NCBI GenBank assembly: GCA_047967505.1
Contig: CM106538.1
Direction: 5' to 3' (one strand)
DNA length: 64,000 nucleotides
From: Dipteris shenzhenensis
Taxonomy: Eukaryota > Polypodiophyta > Polypodiopsida > Gleicheniales
Below, piece after piece: positions 23,066-33,339 of the stretch; the stretch's first letter is position 1, and each line of letters begins with the position of its first letter. The notes under the pieces are model-generated. The model ran no database searches. It was not told the DNA's origin and saw nothing but the letters and a program-made list of their open reading frames with translations. The translations under genes and the position numbers were made by a program.

Positions 23066-25139
23066 AATATAGAAAGTGAGATTTTGGTGTACATCATTGC
23101 TTTCCAAACATTGCCCATGATTACCAAAGCACATAATTTTAACAAAAACATCAATGCTTTTTTGCAAGCCCGCATATACAAGAATTAAGTGAGGTGAGGA
23201 GAATGAGACAATATGTAAAATAGTTTTGCCAATATCAATGATGGGCTACGGTTCAATCTCATCCTCAATGAGATCAACCCTTGCCAAACTATCTACTTCA
23301 AAATCCAAACAAGTGTTTACATCTACAAATACATTCAACCCACTACTACTTGTGCTACTCATGCGCTCATCGAAATCAGCATCACCAATGGTAGGCTCGT
23401 CCTCACGGGTAATGGCCTCAATATCTGTATCTCCTATCTCATGATCATCCTCCTCTCTCGTATCATGTTCATCATCATGTCCATGGCCATGATCATCCTC
23501 CATACGCTCCATATAATTAGTAAATGTACTATACATCACTTTGGAACGTGGCATAATAGGTATGACATGCCACCATCTATTATTATCCACCATTGGTTGA
23601 TAGACAACCTAATTCAAACACAAATACAATCATGTCATTTTTCTTGCATCAAATATTTAAAAGCGAGTATTTTTATATGTGTGCACAGTACCTGTTCACC
23701 TTGTTGCGGTAGTATTAGTGTGTCCTTCCTACTTTGCCAAAACTTTGTGGAGTCAATAGTTACAAAGCCACTTGCATGGCATTTGATTGTTGCATTAGGG
23801 CCTCTTTCCACCACGTCCTTAAACCACTTTACATCCAAAACATACACAAAGAAGTGTCGAAAGTCAAGCTTAATAATATCTTGGATTATGCCACAATAAT
23901 CATCCATGGCTCCATTGGCTCCCTCAAAGCTAGCAATGATGCCACAATCTTGTGTGTTTCTCTTATCATCAATCCATTGTGTTCGAAAATGCTTGCCCTC
24001 ACACCATATAGCATTGAACATAGTGCACTACACCAAGAAAAAATCAATTAAATAAGCAATCTAAATTATTGAAAGCTCCTAACTTATGCATAACATTCTA
24101 TATACTGACCTTGCTGCTACATCCCCTAGCATACTCCCATTCTCCCATTGTGATATGCATCCCCTCATCTTTCTATGCTTTCTCCATTTCATCAAGTAGC
24201 CAATGCACATGAATATTCTTTGGAAGTGCTCTTAGATACTAAGGGTATGGCACACGAGATCCGTGGTATGTACGAAAGAGGGCGAGATCCGTGGTATGTA
24301 CGAAAGACGGCCCTTTCTTCTTGTCTTCTTGCCTTTGCATCCTTGTATCTTGTCACCCATCTTTCCATCACAATGTCACTATTAAGCACGCAATAGAGAT
24401 TGATACTATTATGCAACTCCGTGTCTATTACTTTGTTGCGTCCTTTCCCTTTAGAGGTCATCCTTAGGTCTTCATCATCTCTCCATAGTCATGGGAGAGA
24501 GCTATCCACATCAACAAGAAACTCAGAAATATATACAAGTGACTCTTGTACCAACCAACCCTCGGCCATGCTACCTTTGGGTCTTGCATTTTATCTCACG
24601 AAGCCCTTCAAGGTCTTCATGAAGCAGTCGAGGAAAAACAACCATCGTGCATGTATAGTACTGCATATAGCAATCTCATCCACCAAATGCACTATAAGAT
24701 GTAGTTGGCTTGTGAGAATAGAACATGGAAATGTCTCCTCCACTAAACAAACCACCTCCACTGACATAACTGAAGCATTCTCAAGCGTGGTGGGATCTAT
24801 TTCCTTTGAGCTCACATACCTAGAAATAAAAAAGTACAGCATATTAGCAAAATGCATTCAAACTTGCATGGAGCATTGATACGCATCATATTTTGTATCA
24901 TGTAAAGTACCTCACAAGCTCGTCCATCTTGTAAATACAATCTTTCACATCCTTTGATGCACTACGTGAAATGCTAGTAGGTAGTATGAACTGAACCCAC
25001 GAGGAGGTGGTTGCTTAGTTGCTTATAATTATTCACCCACAAATTTAAAAGGAAAAAGATATTATGCACATAAAATACTTACTTGGAGTAGCTTTTGCCA
25101 ATCATGAGATTTCAAGCCATATAATTGCTCTACACCTCT

Positions 25140-25385
25140 CTCAGGGGGGTCACTCATAATATGTAACCCTATCATGTGAGTTCAATAGAAGGATATTTTC
25201 TATTTCTAAAATTTACAGAAATAAATATACATAAGGGACTATTTAAAATAATTTTGGAAAAAATTTACAGATTTGTATAGAAAAGGGGTACATTTTAGTA
25301 ATGAAAAATTTATAGATAAGGGATTTTAGAAATAGGCCTTGAACGCACGTGATATAGAGGGTTTATACCTAGTGACCCCCCCAAG
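25140..25385. mobile_element. MITE-1, 246 bp, inserted in TNP2 of A1
   Basis: The ends are CTCAGGGGGGTCACTCAT and AGTGACCCCCCCAAG, near-perfect inverted repeats. It is flanked by an exact 8-bp duplication acacctct (25132-25139 and 25386-25393). The sister element A2 has the uninterrupted site at about 35190-35210. It has the same length as MITE-2 and lies in the opposite orientation. The 8-bp duplication points to hAT-type mobilisation; no protein is encoded. Confidence 0.9.
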
Positions 25386-26492
25386 ACACCTCTTTTCTTG
25401 CTCTTTGTAAAGGCTCCCTTCAAACACCTCATGCATCCAGTGGGAGTACGAATTGTAGTAATAGCGCACTTCACCATCGCCATCTCTAGCTTTGATAACC
25501 TCCACAGTGCACGAGGTAAAAAAACATGCCCATTTGGTCTCTCTTGTGGCCAAGCTTCACGCATCCTCCCTGTGGTACGTAGATCCTCCCTTATGCCTAC
25601 GGAATCTCGTGTCCCATTCAAATGCTCCCAAATGGTAGATGTCACATTCTTGAAGATATGCATGGGATTAAGCAGGTGATTGATCTTGACGTGGGACCAA
25701 TATGGTAAACGATAAAACATGGAGTATCTAAAAAAAATAAAGTGTTAGCGAGCAATCTTTATTTCTAGCCAATATAGCACACAATAGTTACAAACCCTTA
25801 TCGGCTCATGCCAAGTGGTGGAGGAGTCGTGGAACCGTCCTAAATTCTCATCCAATCTCCCATGGTGAGTGATTGTGGGAGGACTTCATTCCAAGGGGCA
25901 ACATATCTAGGATGATCAGGTGGGAGAAATCGATGGTGATTCTCATAGATGACCTTATTCAATGCGTTTGCCCGTGAGGCAACTAGCGAAGGACCACAAA
26001 TAGGACATGCATGGTAACCCGATGTAGTGAGACCTGAACAATAGACACAATTAAGAGTTGAAGGTGGGTTTAGGGTGCCACATCCTTTGCCTATTCATAA
26101 TTAGAAGTGCAATGCTTACTGAACACTTGCCATAGCCTGGGAAGTCATGCATCGTCCACATCAAGACTGCTTTGCAGTTGAAGTCTCGTGACGAGGGAGG
26201 CCTGCTCACATCATGCACCTTGATACCTCTCCAAAGTATCTCTAGCTCATCAATCAAAGGCTCCAAATAAACATCAGGGTTTTTGACTTTATGTTTCCCT
26301 GGAATTAGAAGGGACAGCATAACATGTCCTTTCCTAATAGCCATAGAGGGTGGAAGATTATAATTCACCAATATCACTGGCCATACACTGTAAGAGGTGC
26401 TTTTGAGACCAAATGGGTTCACTCCGTCCATACCCAATCCAAGTTTCAAGCTCCTAGGTTCTTCCTTGAAGCTTGGCCATGTGTCTTCAATA

Positions 26493-26738
26493 CTCGGGGG
26501 GGTCACTATGTATAAACCCTCTATATCATGTGCGTTCAAGGCCTATTTGTAAAATCCCTTATCTGTAAATTTTTCATTAATAAAATGTACCCCTTTTCTA
26601 TACAAATCTGTAAATTTTTCCCAAAACTATTTTAAATAGTCCCTTATGTATATTTAGTCCTGTAAATTTTGGAAATAAAAAATATCCTTCTGTTGAACTC
26701 ACGTGATAGGATTACATATGATGAGTGACCCCCCCGAG
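26493..26738. mobile_element. MITE-2, 246 bp, inserted in TNP2 of A1
   Basis: The ends are CTCGGGGGGGTCACTA and GAGTGACCCCCCCGAG. It is flanked by an exact 8-bp duplication cttcaata (26485-26492 and 26739-26746). In A2 the empty site reads 'cttcaatatgcttcc' at about 36315. Its reverse complement is closely similar to MITE-1 along the whole length, so both belong to one recently active family. Confidence 0.9.
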
Positions 26739-27892
26739 CTTCAATATGCTTCCACGCACGAGAGTCCATGGGAGTTCTCCACTTGCCATCAGTTGATCGA
26801 TGGGAGGAATGCCATGACATGAGCTCTGCAATAGATTTGCACTTGAACATGTGTTGGATGCGAGGGATTATGGGAAAATGTCGCAGAACCTTACGAGGCA
26901 CGTCCAAATTTTTGAGATCTGCTCTATATCTTGCCTCTCCACAAGTAGGACACTCTCTTGCATCCTTATGTAGTCCATGAAACAAAACGCAATCGCTGAC
27001 ACATGCATGGATGCGCTTGTAATCTAATCCTCCAAGAGAGGTCACATGTTGCCTTGCCACATCTCTTGAGGTCGGTAATTTATTCTCCCTTGGAAGCATT
27101 TTACACAATAGCCTACACGTGAAGACCATAAATGAGGAAAAGCATTCGAGTAATTGACCCACTAGCATAATTCACCATGTTTGCAAAATAGACTTTAAAG
27201 CTTACTTGAGTAATGCATTCAAACTTGCATTGCTCCATCCATAGATGGTTTGCAAGTTTAGTAACTCAAGGGAGGCACGTAGAACAGAGAATGTGCACCC
27301 CTCAAACAGTGGAGTCGATGCTGTAGTAAAAGGATCATCCTGCTGCATGCTATCATCCCTCCCTTGATGGACATATAAATCCCGCACCATATCATCAAAC
27401 AAACACCTCCTCCTCCATGGCTTCATGAGGTAATGGCGGAGGGCTACTATCACCATCACTCCAGGCATCCGTAACGGTCTCTCCTGAAGATCCCACCTCA
27501 TATCGCCGATGCTTCCCCTCCTCACGGTGAGCATAGGGCAACATATATGGGTGTGGCACTGCATCCTATATCAAATCATAACTCAAACATATGAACACAC
27601 ATAGGTATCTCAATCAACCTTAACTTACAAACCCTTACCATGTTTACGGTCACATCCCATTCTCCATACTTTGAGATGTGATTGAGTGTCATCCTGTGTG
27701 CACGATACATGTTTCCTCGACATCGATCACACATACATTTGATTTTTTGCTCCAACCACATTTCGCGATGGTGGATATGGAGGGATTCATCCTCACTGGA
27801 GCTACTTGTTGAAGATGAAGACATCCTACAAACAAACAACCCAAAAAAAATTGCTTTTCTTCAAATATTTAATTTTAAACTCTGTGGCATGT

Positions 27893-28512
27893 CTAAAACT
27901 GCATCTGTTTGTTCTGTGGTGCGCGTCTAGAAGCTTGTCTAGTAAAACTGCGTCTGATCTGTGTATCTAGACACGTATATAGACACACTATTAGACGCAT
28001 CTTTTAAATCTGCTTTTAGCATGCTTGCTTTGCTTTTCTTCACATTACTTATACTTCGCATGGCTTGCTTGCTTCGCTATTAGTAGATCCACAGTTTCGA
28101 TGCTTAAGAGGAAGGCACCCACACTTACTTCCAAGCTTAAAGGAGAAGAGGGCGAACAAGGAAGAGAAGCAAGTTTGAAAAAGGAGAAGAACCTTCCATA
28201 CCTCTACCCAAGGTAAGTCTTTTTGCAGTTGATCTTTTTTGGAAGTTTGCTCTCTTTGGATTTGTACTTTCTCGTATCCAAAAAATGCATGATTTGGGTA
28301 TCAGTGTTACGTTTCTGTGTCGGGGCATGTCCTTTTCTACTTTTTAGAAAAGTTCATTTGTCGGTGCATGTCTATAGGCGCGTCATAGGGCGCATCTATA
28401 GGCACGTTTAGACGCGCATCTAGCCTGTTTGCAGACACAGACAGCCGCGTCTATAGATGCACTATTATACGCGAAAATAGATGCATTAGTCAGACGCGTC
28501 TATAGATGCACT
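27893..28512. promoter_or_regulatory. Central motif clusters between divergent TNP2 and TNPA-like genes (A1)
   Basis: Two groups of the subterminal motif lie inside the element: 27893-28005 ('gcgcgtctag', 'tatatagacacac', 'tattagacgcatc') and 28370-28512 ('ataggcgcgtcatag', 'cgcgtctatagatgc' twice). They sit upstream of TNP2 (start 27824, minus) and TNPA-like (start 28592, plus). In En/Spm, TnpA binds the same motif at the ends and near the promoter; by analogy this would be a shared, self-regulated bidirectional promoter. That role is inference. Confidence 0.6.
28100..28212 (+). other. Possible upstream exon in A1 centre
   Basis: Between the two central motif clusters a frame starts MLKRKAPTLTSKL, is Lys/Glu-rich, contains LKKEKNLPYLYP and ends at CCAAG followed by a good donor GTAAGT (28213). 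A2 has the same block (37657-37817) with a 30-bp internal duplication and ACG in place of ATG. The next acceptor (28585) does not join it in frame with the start MWPGSAS at 28592, so it may be a leader exon, or a peptide of its own. Very uncertain. Confidence 0.3.
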
Positions 28513-28591
28513 CCGACAGTAATCCTCTCTTCCCTTCCCCTTTCTTCTCAGCTCATCAGTAATCGTCTTTTTTTCTTTTTTCCAGTTCATC

Positions 28592-30058
28592 ATGTGGCCA
28601 GGAAGCGCTTCGGGCTCACCTAATCTCCAGGAGTCTATTTTTAGGGACTTATATAACCTTTTAGGGCACCCTCCTAGTCCTGCGGAGTTATACGGGTATA
28701 TGATGGGTACTCTAAACACCCCCTAGGAGTCGGCACTATAGACTCCAAACCACCCCACCCAGCTGAGATCACCCCAGCGGAGTCAGCACAGCCCACAGTG
28801 CGGGCCCATCTCCCATGCTGTCTTATGCCCCTTCCTCCATGTTGTCTTATGCCCCTTCCACCATGCCGTTTTATGCCCCTTCCCCCATGCCATCAATAGG
28901 TACTTCTGTCTCGCAGAGCCATCGACGTACTCCTATGTAATGAGACTCGGTTCTCCAGCTACGAGTGGTCCACGGAGTCCCATGCAGTCTCCACCTACGA
29001 GTGGCCAGCATACTAGCTCGACACGACACAGTAGCAGGCATAGTAGCAGGGAGAGCGGTGGGGGATGCATGGCACAGTGCTTTGGGAGGGGTGGCAGTGG
29101 GGATGATGATGATTCAGATGATTTAGACGTGCCTCCGGGTGATGGTACGATATTATATGACATCACTCAGACAGGAGGCATCTTGATGGATGCACGGCGG
29201 AAGGACATCATGGCCTTCATGCACTCTGTAATTGCTAACAATTACAGAGATTGCTTTATCCACTACAAAGACCAGTTAAAGAGGTTGGCTGATGAGAGCC
29301 TCGCTGTTGTTCGCTCTAGGTATCCTAACCCCCCCAATCACCAGTTCACAGATAAATGGGCCAAGTCAAAGATTGTTACGATACTTGGCAATAAAAGATC
29401 TTCGCTTAAGAGGCAAGCACTAGCGGAGCTTGCCAGGCTCGAGGGAGGTCAACCACCAAGGGGCCCGTCCCACACTGCTCACAAGCGGGAGTGGAAGAAA
29501 GCAATGAAGTCAGCGAGGGAGGACCCCAGTGGGAGGACCCCAGTCTGTAGCACGTGGAGGCACGAAGGATCCAGATGGAGCAATATGGAAGCGTGCATTT
29601 TGGAGCAGGGGGTGTTGATTCATGGGAGGCCTAATTTATAAGTATCAATCTCAAATTATATTGCTTATGTAGTTTATTAGGAGGTTGTTTCTTTGTACTA
29701 ATCCCTCCGCAAATTGTGTCATCTTGTAGCTTGATATCGTGGGCAGATACCCTACTCCTGTCGAGACAGCCTACCACTGCCACCATCGCAGAGGAGATAC
29801 ATGGAGGCACTTCTATCATGACAGGTTGATTATTGAGGAGCAGTATATCTAGGCTACTGGAGCGGCCCCCGAGGTATTTGAAAGTAATTAAATAATGTCA
29901 ATATTATAAGTAAAGATTTGATTTTTCATACATTGATATATGTTCTCCCTTGTTTATAGGTCCCTGCACAAGATGACGAGGAAGAAGACGAGGAAGAAGA
30001 CGAGGAAGGAGGTGGAGAAGGGAGCACAGAAGGGAGCGTGGAAGGGAGCGAGGATTAG
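28592..30058 (+). pseudogene. TNPA-like protein of A1 (Transposase_24/En-Spm type), two early stops
   Basis: Reads MWPGSASGSPN, LYNLLGHPPSPAEL, then TAG in place of Gln (about 28724) and another TAG (about 28739). The frame then reopens through the Ser/Gly-rich MRLGSPATSG (28940), DGTILYDITQTGGI (about 29140), RYPNPPNHQFTDKWAKSK (about 29320), KREWKKAMKSAREDPS (about 29485) and HFGAGG-like codons (about 29595). A small exon DIVGRYPTPVETAYHCHHR (about 29734-29875) follows, then the acidic tail VPAQDDEEEDEEED ending at 30056-30058. In CACTA elements this second protein binds subterminal repeats. The last exon's Glu/Asp run matches the acidic tail in B1. Near-intact beyond the early stops, so decay is recent. 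The likely start is the ATG after acceptor 28585. Confidence 0.75.
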
Positions 30059-30374
30059 TCGTAGAAGTAGTGCTAGCTACTCTTTTTTATACTTAAAGCC
30101 ATTGGCTTGGCTTCGTGCCTCTTGTATATACACTCCTCTTATTTTTTGTACTTGAAGCCACATGACGTGGCTTCGCTTCGTGCTATATGTACATACAAGC
30201 ACTTTTTGAGCTTTCAATTTTATTGCGTTTTGGAGTTGTAATGTTTTATTTGGAATTGTAATTAAAATGCGGTTGGCTGTAAGAATTGAATTACACAATG
30301 TGGAAATGGGATTCTTGTAACTATATAGCATACACAACATACACAGCATTCTGTAAATTTAAAAAAATATATAT

Positions 30375-30700
30375 ATAAAGCGCGTCTATTAGTGCATCTA
30401 TAAACGCATCTATATACGCGTCTATCTGTTCGAGAAGCGTCTATTTGCACGTCTATAAACGCGTTTATAAGACCGTTTAAAAATGCGTCTATACACGCAT
30501 TTAACGATGCGTCTATCTGTTTTTTAAATTTGTAAGCCGAGCATCTATTTGCACGTCTATATGCACATGTGTCTACTATATAGACATGCTGTTAGACACG
30601 GGTCTCTAGATGCAAAAATAGATGCACAAATAGACACGCCCGTAAGTTTTTATTTAGTTCAGTAAAAGCGTTTGTGTGCACGTCTGTAGGTGCTTTGTCT
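30375..30700. repeat. Right subterminal repeats of A1
   Basis: Many copies of 'gcgtctat', 'tagacgc' and close variants ('aacgcatctatatacgcg', 'gcgtctatacacgcattt') occur between a poly-T/A tract and the terminus at 30707. The same array, with base changes, ends the remnant A5 at 59495-59841. Confidence 0.75.
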
Positions 30701-30710
30701 TGTTGTGTTT

Positions 30711-32307
30711 TATAGGAGCTTCCTTTGACATTCTTGCCTTCCATTGTTAGCTCAGCTAATTTAATATATTAGTGGCTAATTCCTATATGTTCATCCCTTT
30801 GGAGGTCCAACTTTGGCTAATTCCTCTATGTTCATCCCTTTGGTTGTGACACATCAAATGAAGCTAAACATTTCTCTCATTAGGACTGCGCCATATTATG
30901 GTCACTTAGGTCAATCGTCGTCTTACTAGATGACCCAAATGATCTGGAATTCATTGCGCACAAATGGTCATGAAGCACAGGAACCTAGAACCCTATGAGG
31001 ATGGAAACAACCATACATCCGCTCCTGGGGTTTTGCATCGAGAGTTCAAATGTTTAATCCTGGTGATTTAATCATGGAGGGATTGCATTTCTTTATTTGA
31101 CCTTATAGAGGGGTTCCACTTGGATCCAATAGGGGCAAATCCCACAATAAATGACTTACCTAGTGTATCCCAATTGATTTCTCATCCGAATTCAGTGCTC
31201 TAAACCATTGTCATCAAGGCTTAAGCCAAAATCATTTACTTTTTTTGGATTTCTGATATCACCGAATTTCTCCAAATCTATTCAAAATGCTCTACATGGG
31301 AGGCTGAGTCTCCTTCACCTAATAACTTGGTGATTAACTTGGAGATGATGATGGGTTTAATTTCAGAATGGTTTTGGTCTCTTCCCGTAATTGTTGGATG
31401 AATGACCCCCTTCCTAATACTTGTCCTAAGATCCCCATCGCCTCATTGGTAACTAAGATTTGTGAAGTTAGAGAAACATGGATGTGTTTATCGAAGCTAT
31501 GCTTATATAGTATTATGAAATATAGGCAAAAGTTTATCTAGCTTATTTTTTTAGTTTCACAATATTGATAGGGTGTAGCATAATTTTATATATTCTTTTG
31601 GAAGTTGAAGTAAAAAATGTAAATCCTAGCATAAATTTAGATTTTTTTGCATAAAAGTTTCAAATATTGGTGAATTTCTCAAATGTTTATTTTTATTAGG
31701 GCATAAAATTTTTTGAAGCCAATATAAAATTTTAGCTTCTTAACGAAACTAGCTTGAAAAAATCATCCATGAAGAGAAACATGAGGATACAGTGACCCTA
31801 CTTTATATATTGGTGTTCTCGATGGAGGGTTCCATGTATTCAGCAGCTATACAAATGTAATCTGTGAGGATCTTGACCCAATAGGAATTTGAATTGTGAC
31901 CTGTGGTTGGTGGGGCCTACCATGCTAGGCTAAAGGACTTCTAGGAAGTGGCATGCTGACCCCATCATTAGAGGCCTATAAGGGGTGATTGTTGGGTATG
32001 GCCTATTGTGCTCTATGGCCAATGGAACTTCGGATGTGGGAGATCTTATTTTTTTATTCTTTTGGATTACTCCTTCGTCCACTATTTCTAGGATTTAAAA
32101 TTCTTGATAGAATTTGGGGCCAAATTTAACCCTATACGAATGGATTTCATCAAAGAATGGATGTGATGGTACTTGATTTCCAATAGATATGATTGGACTT
32201 GGTTCCCTAAGTTTGAGGAGGAAAATAAAGAATGGGGAAAAGAGAGTAAAAAAGAGAGAAAGAGGTGAAAAGAGAGGGGGAAAAGAGAGGAAAAGAGAAA
32301 AGGAGAA
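30711..32307. other. Flank of A1, nothing recognised
   Basis: The first 500 bp (30711-31214) are collinear with 59845-60350 in copy 2, up to the point where B2 is inserted there. The rest (31215-32307) has no match inside the window and no convincing frame; it ends in a purine-rich tract ('aagagagaaagaggtg') near 32235-32300. Confidence 0.5.
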
Positions 32308-32713
32308 TGTTACAGCTATATATAGCTCCCCTAAATCAACCTAGTCCTCAACTACGATGAGGAACATGGTGCTACCACTAAGCAACCTCACTTATCCAAA
32401 GATCCTCCTTGTGATTATTGTTGTGGCAATCATCCATCCTTTTGATATTATGAAGGCATTATGATCATGAACGTAATCAAGCATATGCTACTTAGCATCG
32501 TCCTATTGTCGATGCCCATACACATCAAGAGGAAAATCATATCTATTGTTTGATGTCTCTCCAAAGAGGATACCTCTTGTTCGAGATCGTTCCACTTTTA
32601 TTGTTCATTCTGGTGCTATTGGTAATATGACATATCAATCTCAATGGTTACATAATTATCATGCTCTTCTTCACAAGAAATTGGTTTATCTTGCTGATGA
32701 CACTACTTGTCAA
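32308..32713 (+). repeat. Chimera of LTR start and copia gag-protease fragment
   Basis: It opens with 58 bp of LTR (TGTTACAGCTATATATAGC...), then switches at 'acgatgaggaacatgg' into copia coding sequence. The coding part matches the reverse complement of about 44830-44480: a zinc-knuckle-like CDYCCGNH segment and the protease motif region (SGAIGNMTYQS at about 32620). It ends at 'acttgtcaa', abutting the LTR at 32714. No complete frame. It looks like a recombinant or template-switch product. Confidence 0.6.
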
Positions 32714-32848
32714 TGTTAGAGCTATATATAGCTCGCCCTAACTCAGCCTAGTCCTCAACTATATATATGCCTATGATCTATGAATAAAATCACTTCGTTG
32801 GGATCAACTCTTGTGTCCGTCTCTCTCCTCTTTCTCTTCCTCCCAACA
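32714..32848 (+). repeat. LTR (135 bp) with degenerate primer-binding site
   Basis: Begins TGTTAGAGCTATATATAGC and ends TCCCAACA, followed by TGATATCGGAGCC (32849-32861), a two-mismatch version of the plant initiator-Met primer site TGGTATCAGAGCC. It is the plus-strand relative of the LTRs at 18462-18671 and 57013-57222 (minus). Its internal sequence is cut by A2 at 32898 and resumes at 40130. Confidence 0.7.
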
Positions 32849-33339
32849 TGATATCGGAGCCTCGATATGCTCTAGCATGACTGTGAGAAGAAAGCAACAC
32901 AACAACACAAAGCAAGTATAGACGTGCTTGGTAGACATGCGAAATAGTGGGCACGTCTATAGGCGTTGCTTTAGTAGAGGAATTACGGGCGTGTCTAAAA
33001 GCACGTCTAACAACTCATCTGTTTGTACGTGTATTAACACATCTAATTGCGCATCTAAACTTAGAAAATACGGGCACGTCTATAGGCACATCTATTTGCG
33101 CGTGTATTAGCGCATTAATTTGCGTGTTTACACTGAGAATCAGACGTGCATTTAGACACGTAGATCGACGCAAACTAGAGAATACAGAAAATGAGATTTT
33201 GGTGTACATCATTGCTTTCCAAACATTGCTCATGATTACCAAAGCACATAATTTTTTGCAAGCCCACATATACAAGAATTAAGTGAGATGAGGAGAATGA
33301 GACAATATGTAATATATTTTACCAATATCAATTATGGGG

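Larger units (their letters stand above)
23246..27824 (-). pseudogene. TNP2 transposase of A1, interrupted by two MITEs
   Basis: CACTA-type transposase read on minus. Order: MSSSSTSSSSEDES start at 27824 with CMCDRCRG (about 27745); LFEGCTFSVLRASL to YGWSN (about 27300-27225); CPTCGEARY (about 26935); MITE-2; DGVNPFG (about 26430); MHDFPGYG (about 26145); NHLLNPMHIFKN (about 25680); MITE-1; DUF4218 (24857-24591, 24461-24192); DUF4216 with YCGIIQDI and DVKWF (24021-23635); C-terminal acidic exon starting VDNNRWWHVIP and ending IEDEIEP (23593-23246). The acidic C-terminus, rich in Asp/Glu/His, is shared with A2 and B2. Besides the insertions there are frameshifts near 27410. In A1 the core is split at two points, so no active enzyme is expected. 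Confidence 0.83.
22710..30707. mobile_element. CACTA-family element A1, complete ends (7,998 bp)
   Basis: The ends are CACAACAACACAAAGCA at 22710 and the inverse of CACAACAAGACAAAGCA ending at 30707, flanked by a 3-bp duplication ttt (22707-22709 and 30708-30710). Three clusters of 'gcgtctatagacgcg'-like motif occur: left (22727-23065), central (27893-28005 and 28370-28512) and right (30375-30690). TNP2 is on minus (27824-23246) and a TNPA-like gene on plus (28592-30058), so they diverge from the centre. Two MITEs interrupt TNP2. The termini begin CACAA rather than CACTA. The right end and identical flank survive in copy 2 (59032-59841). Confidence 0.88.
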
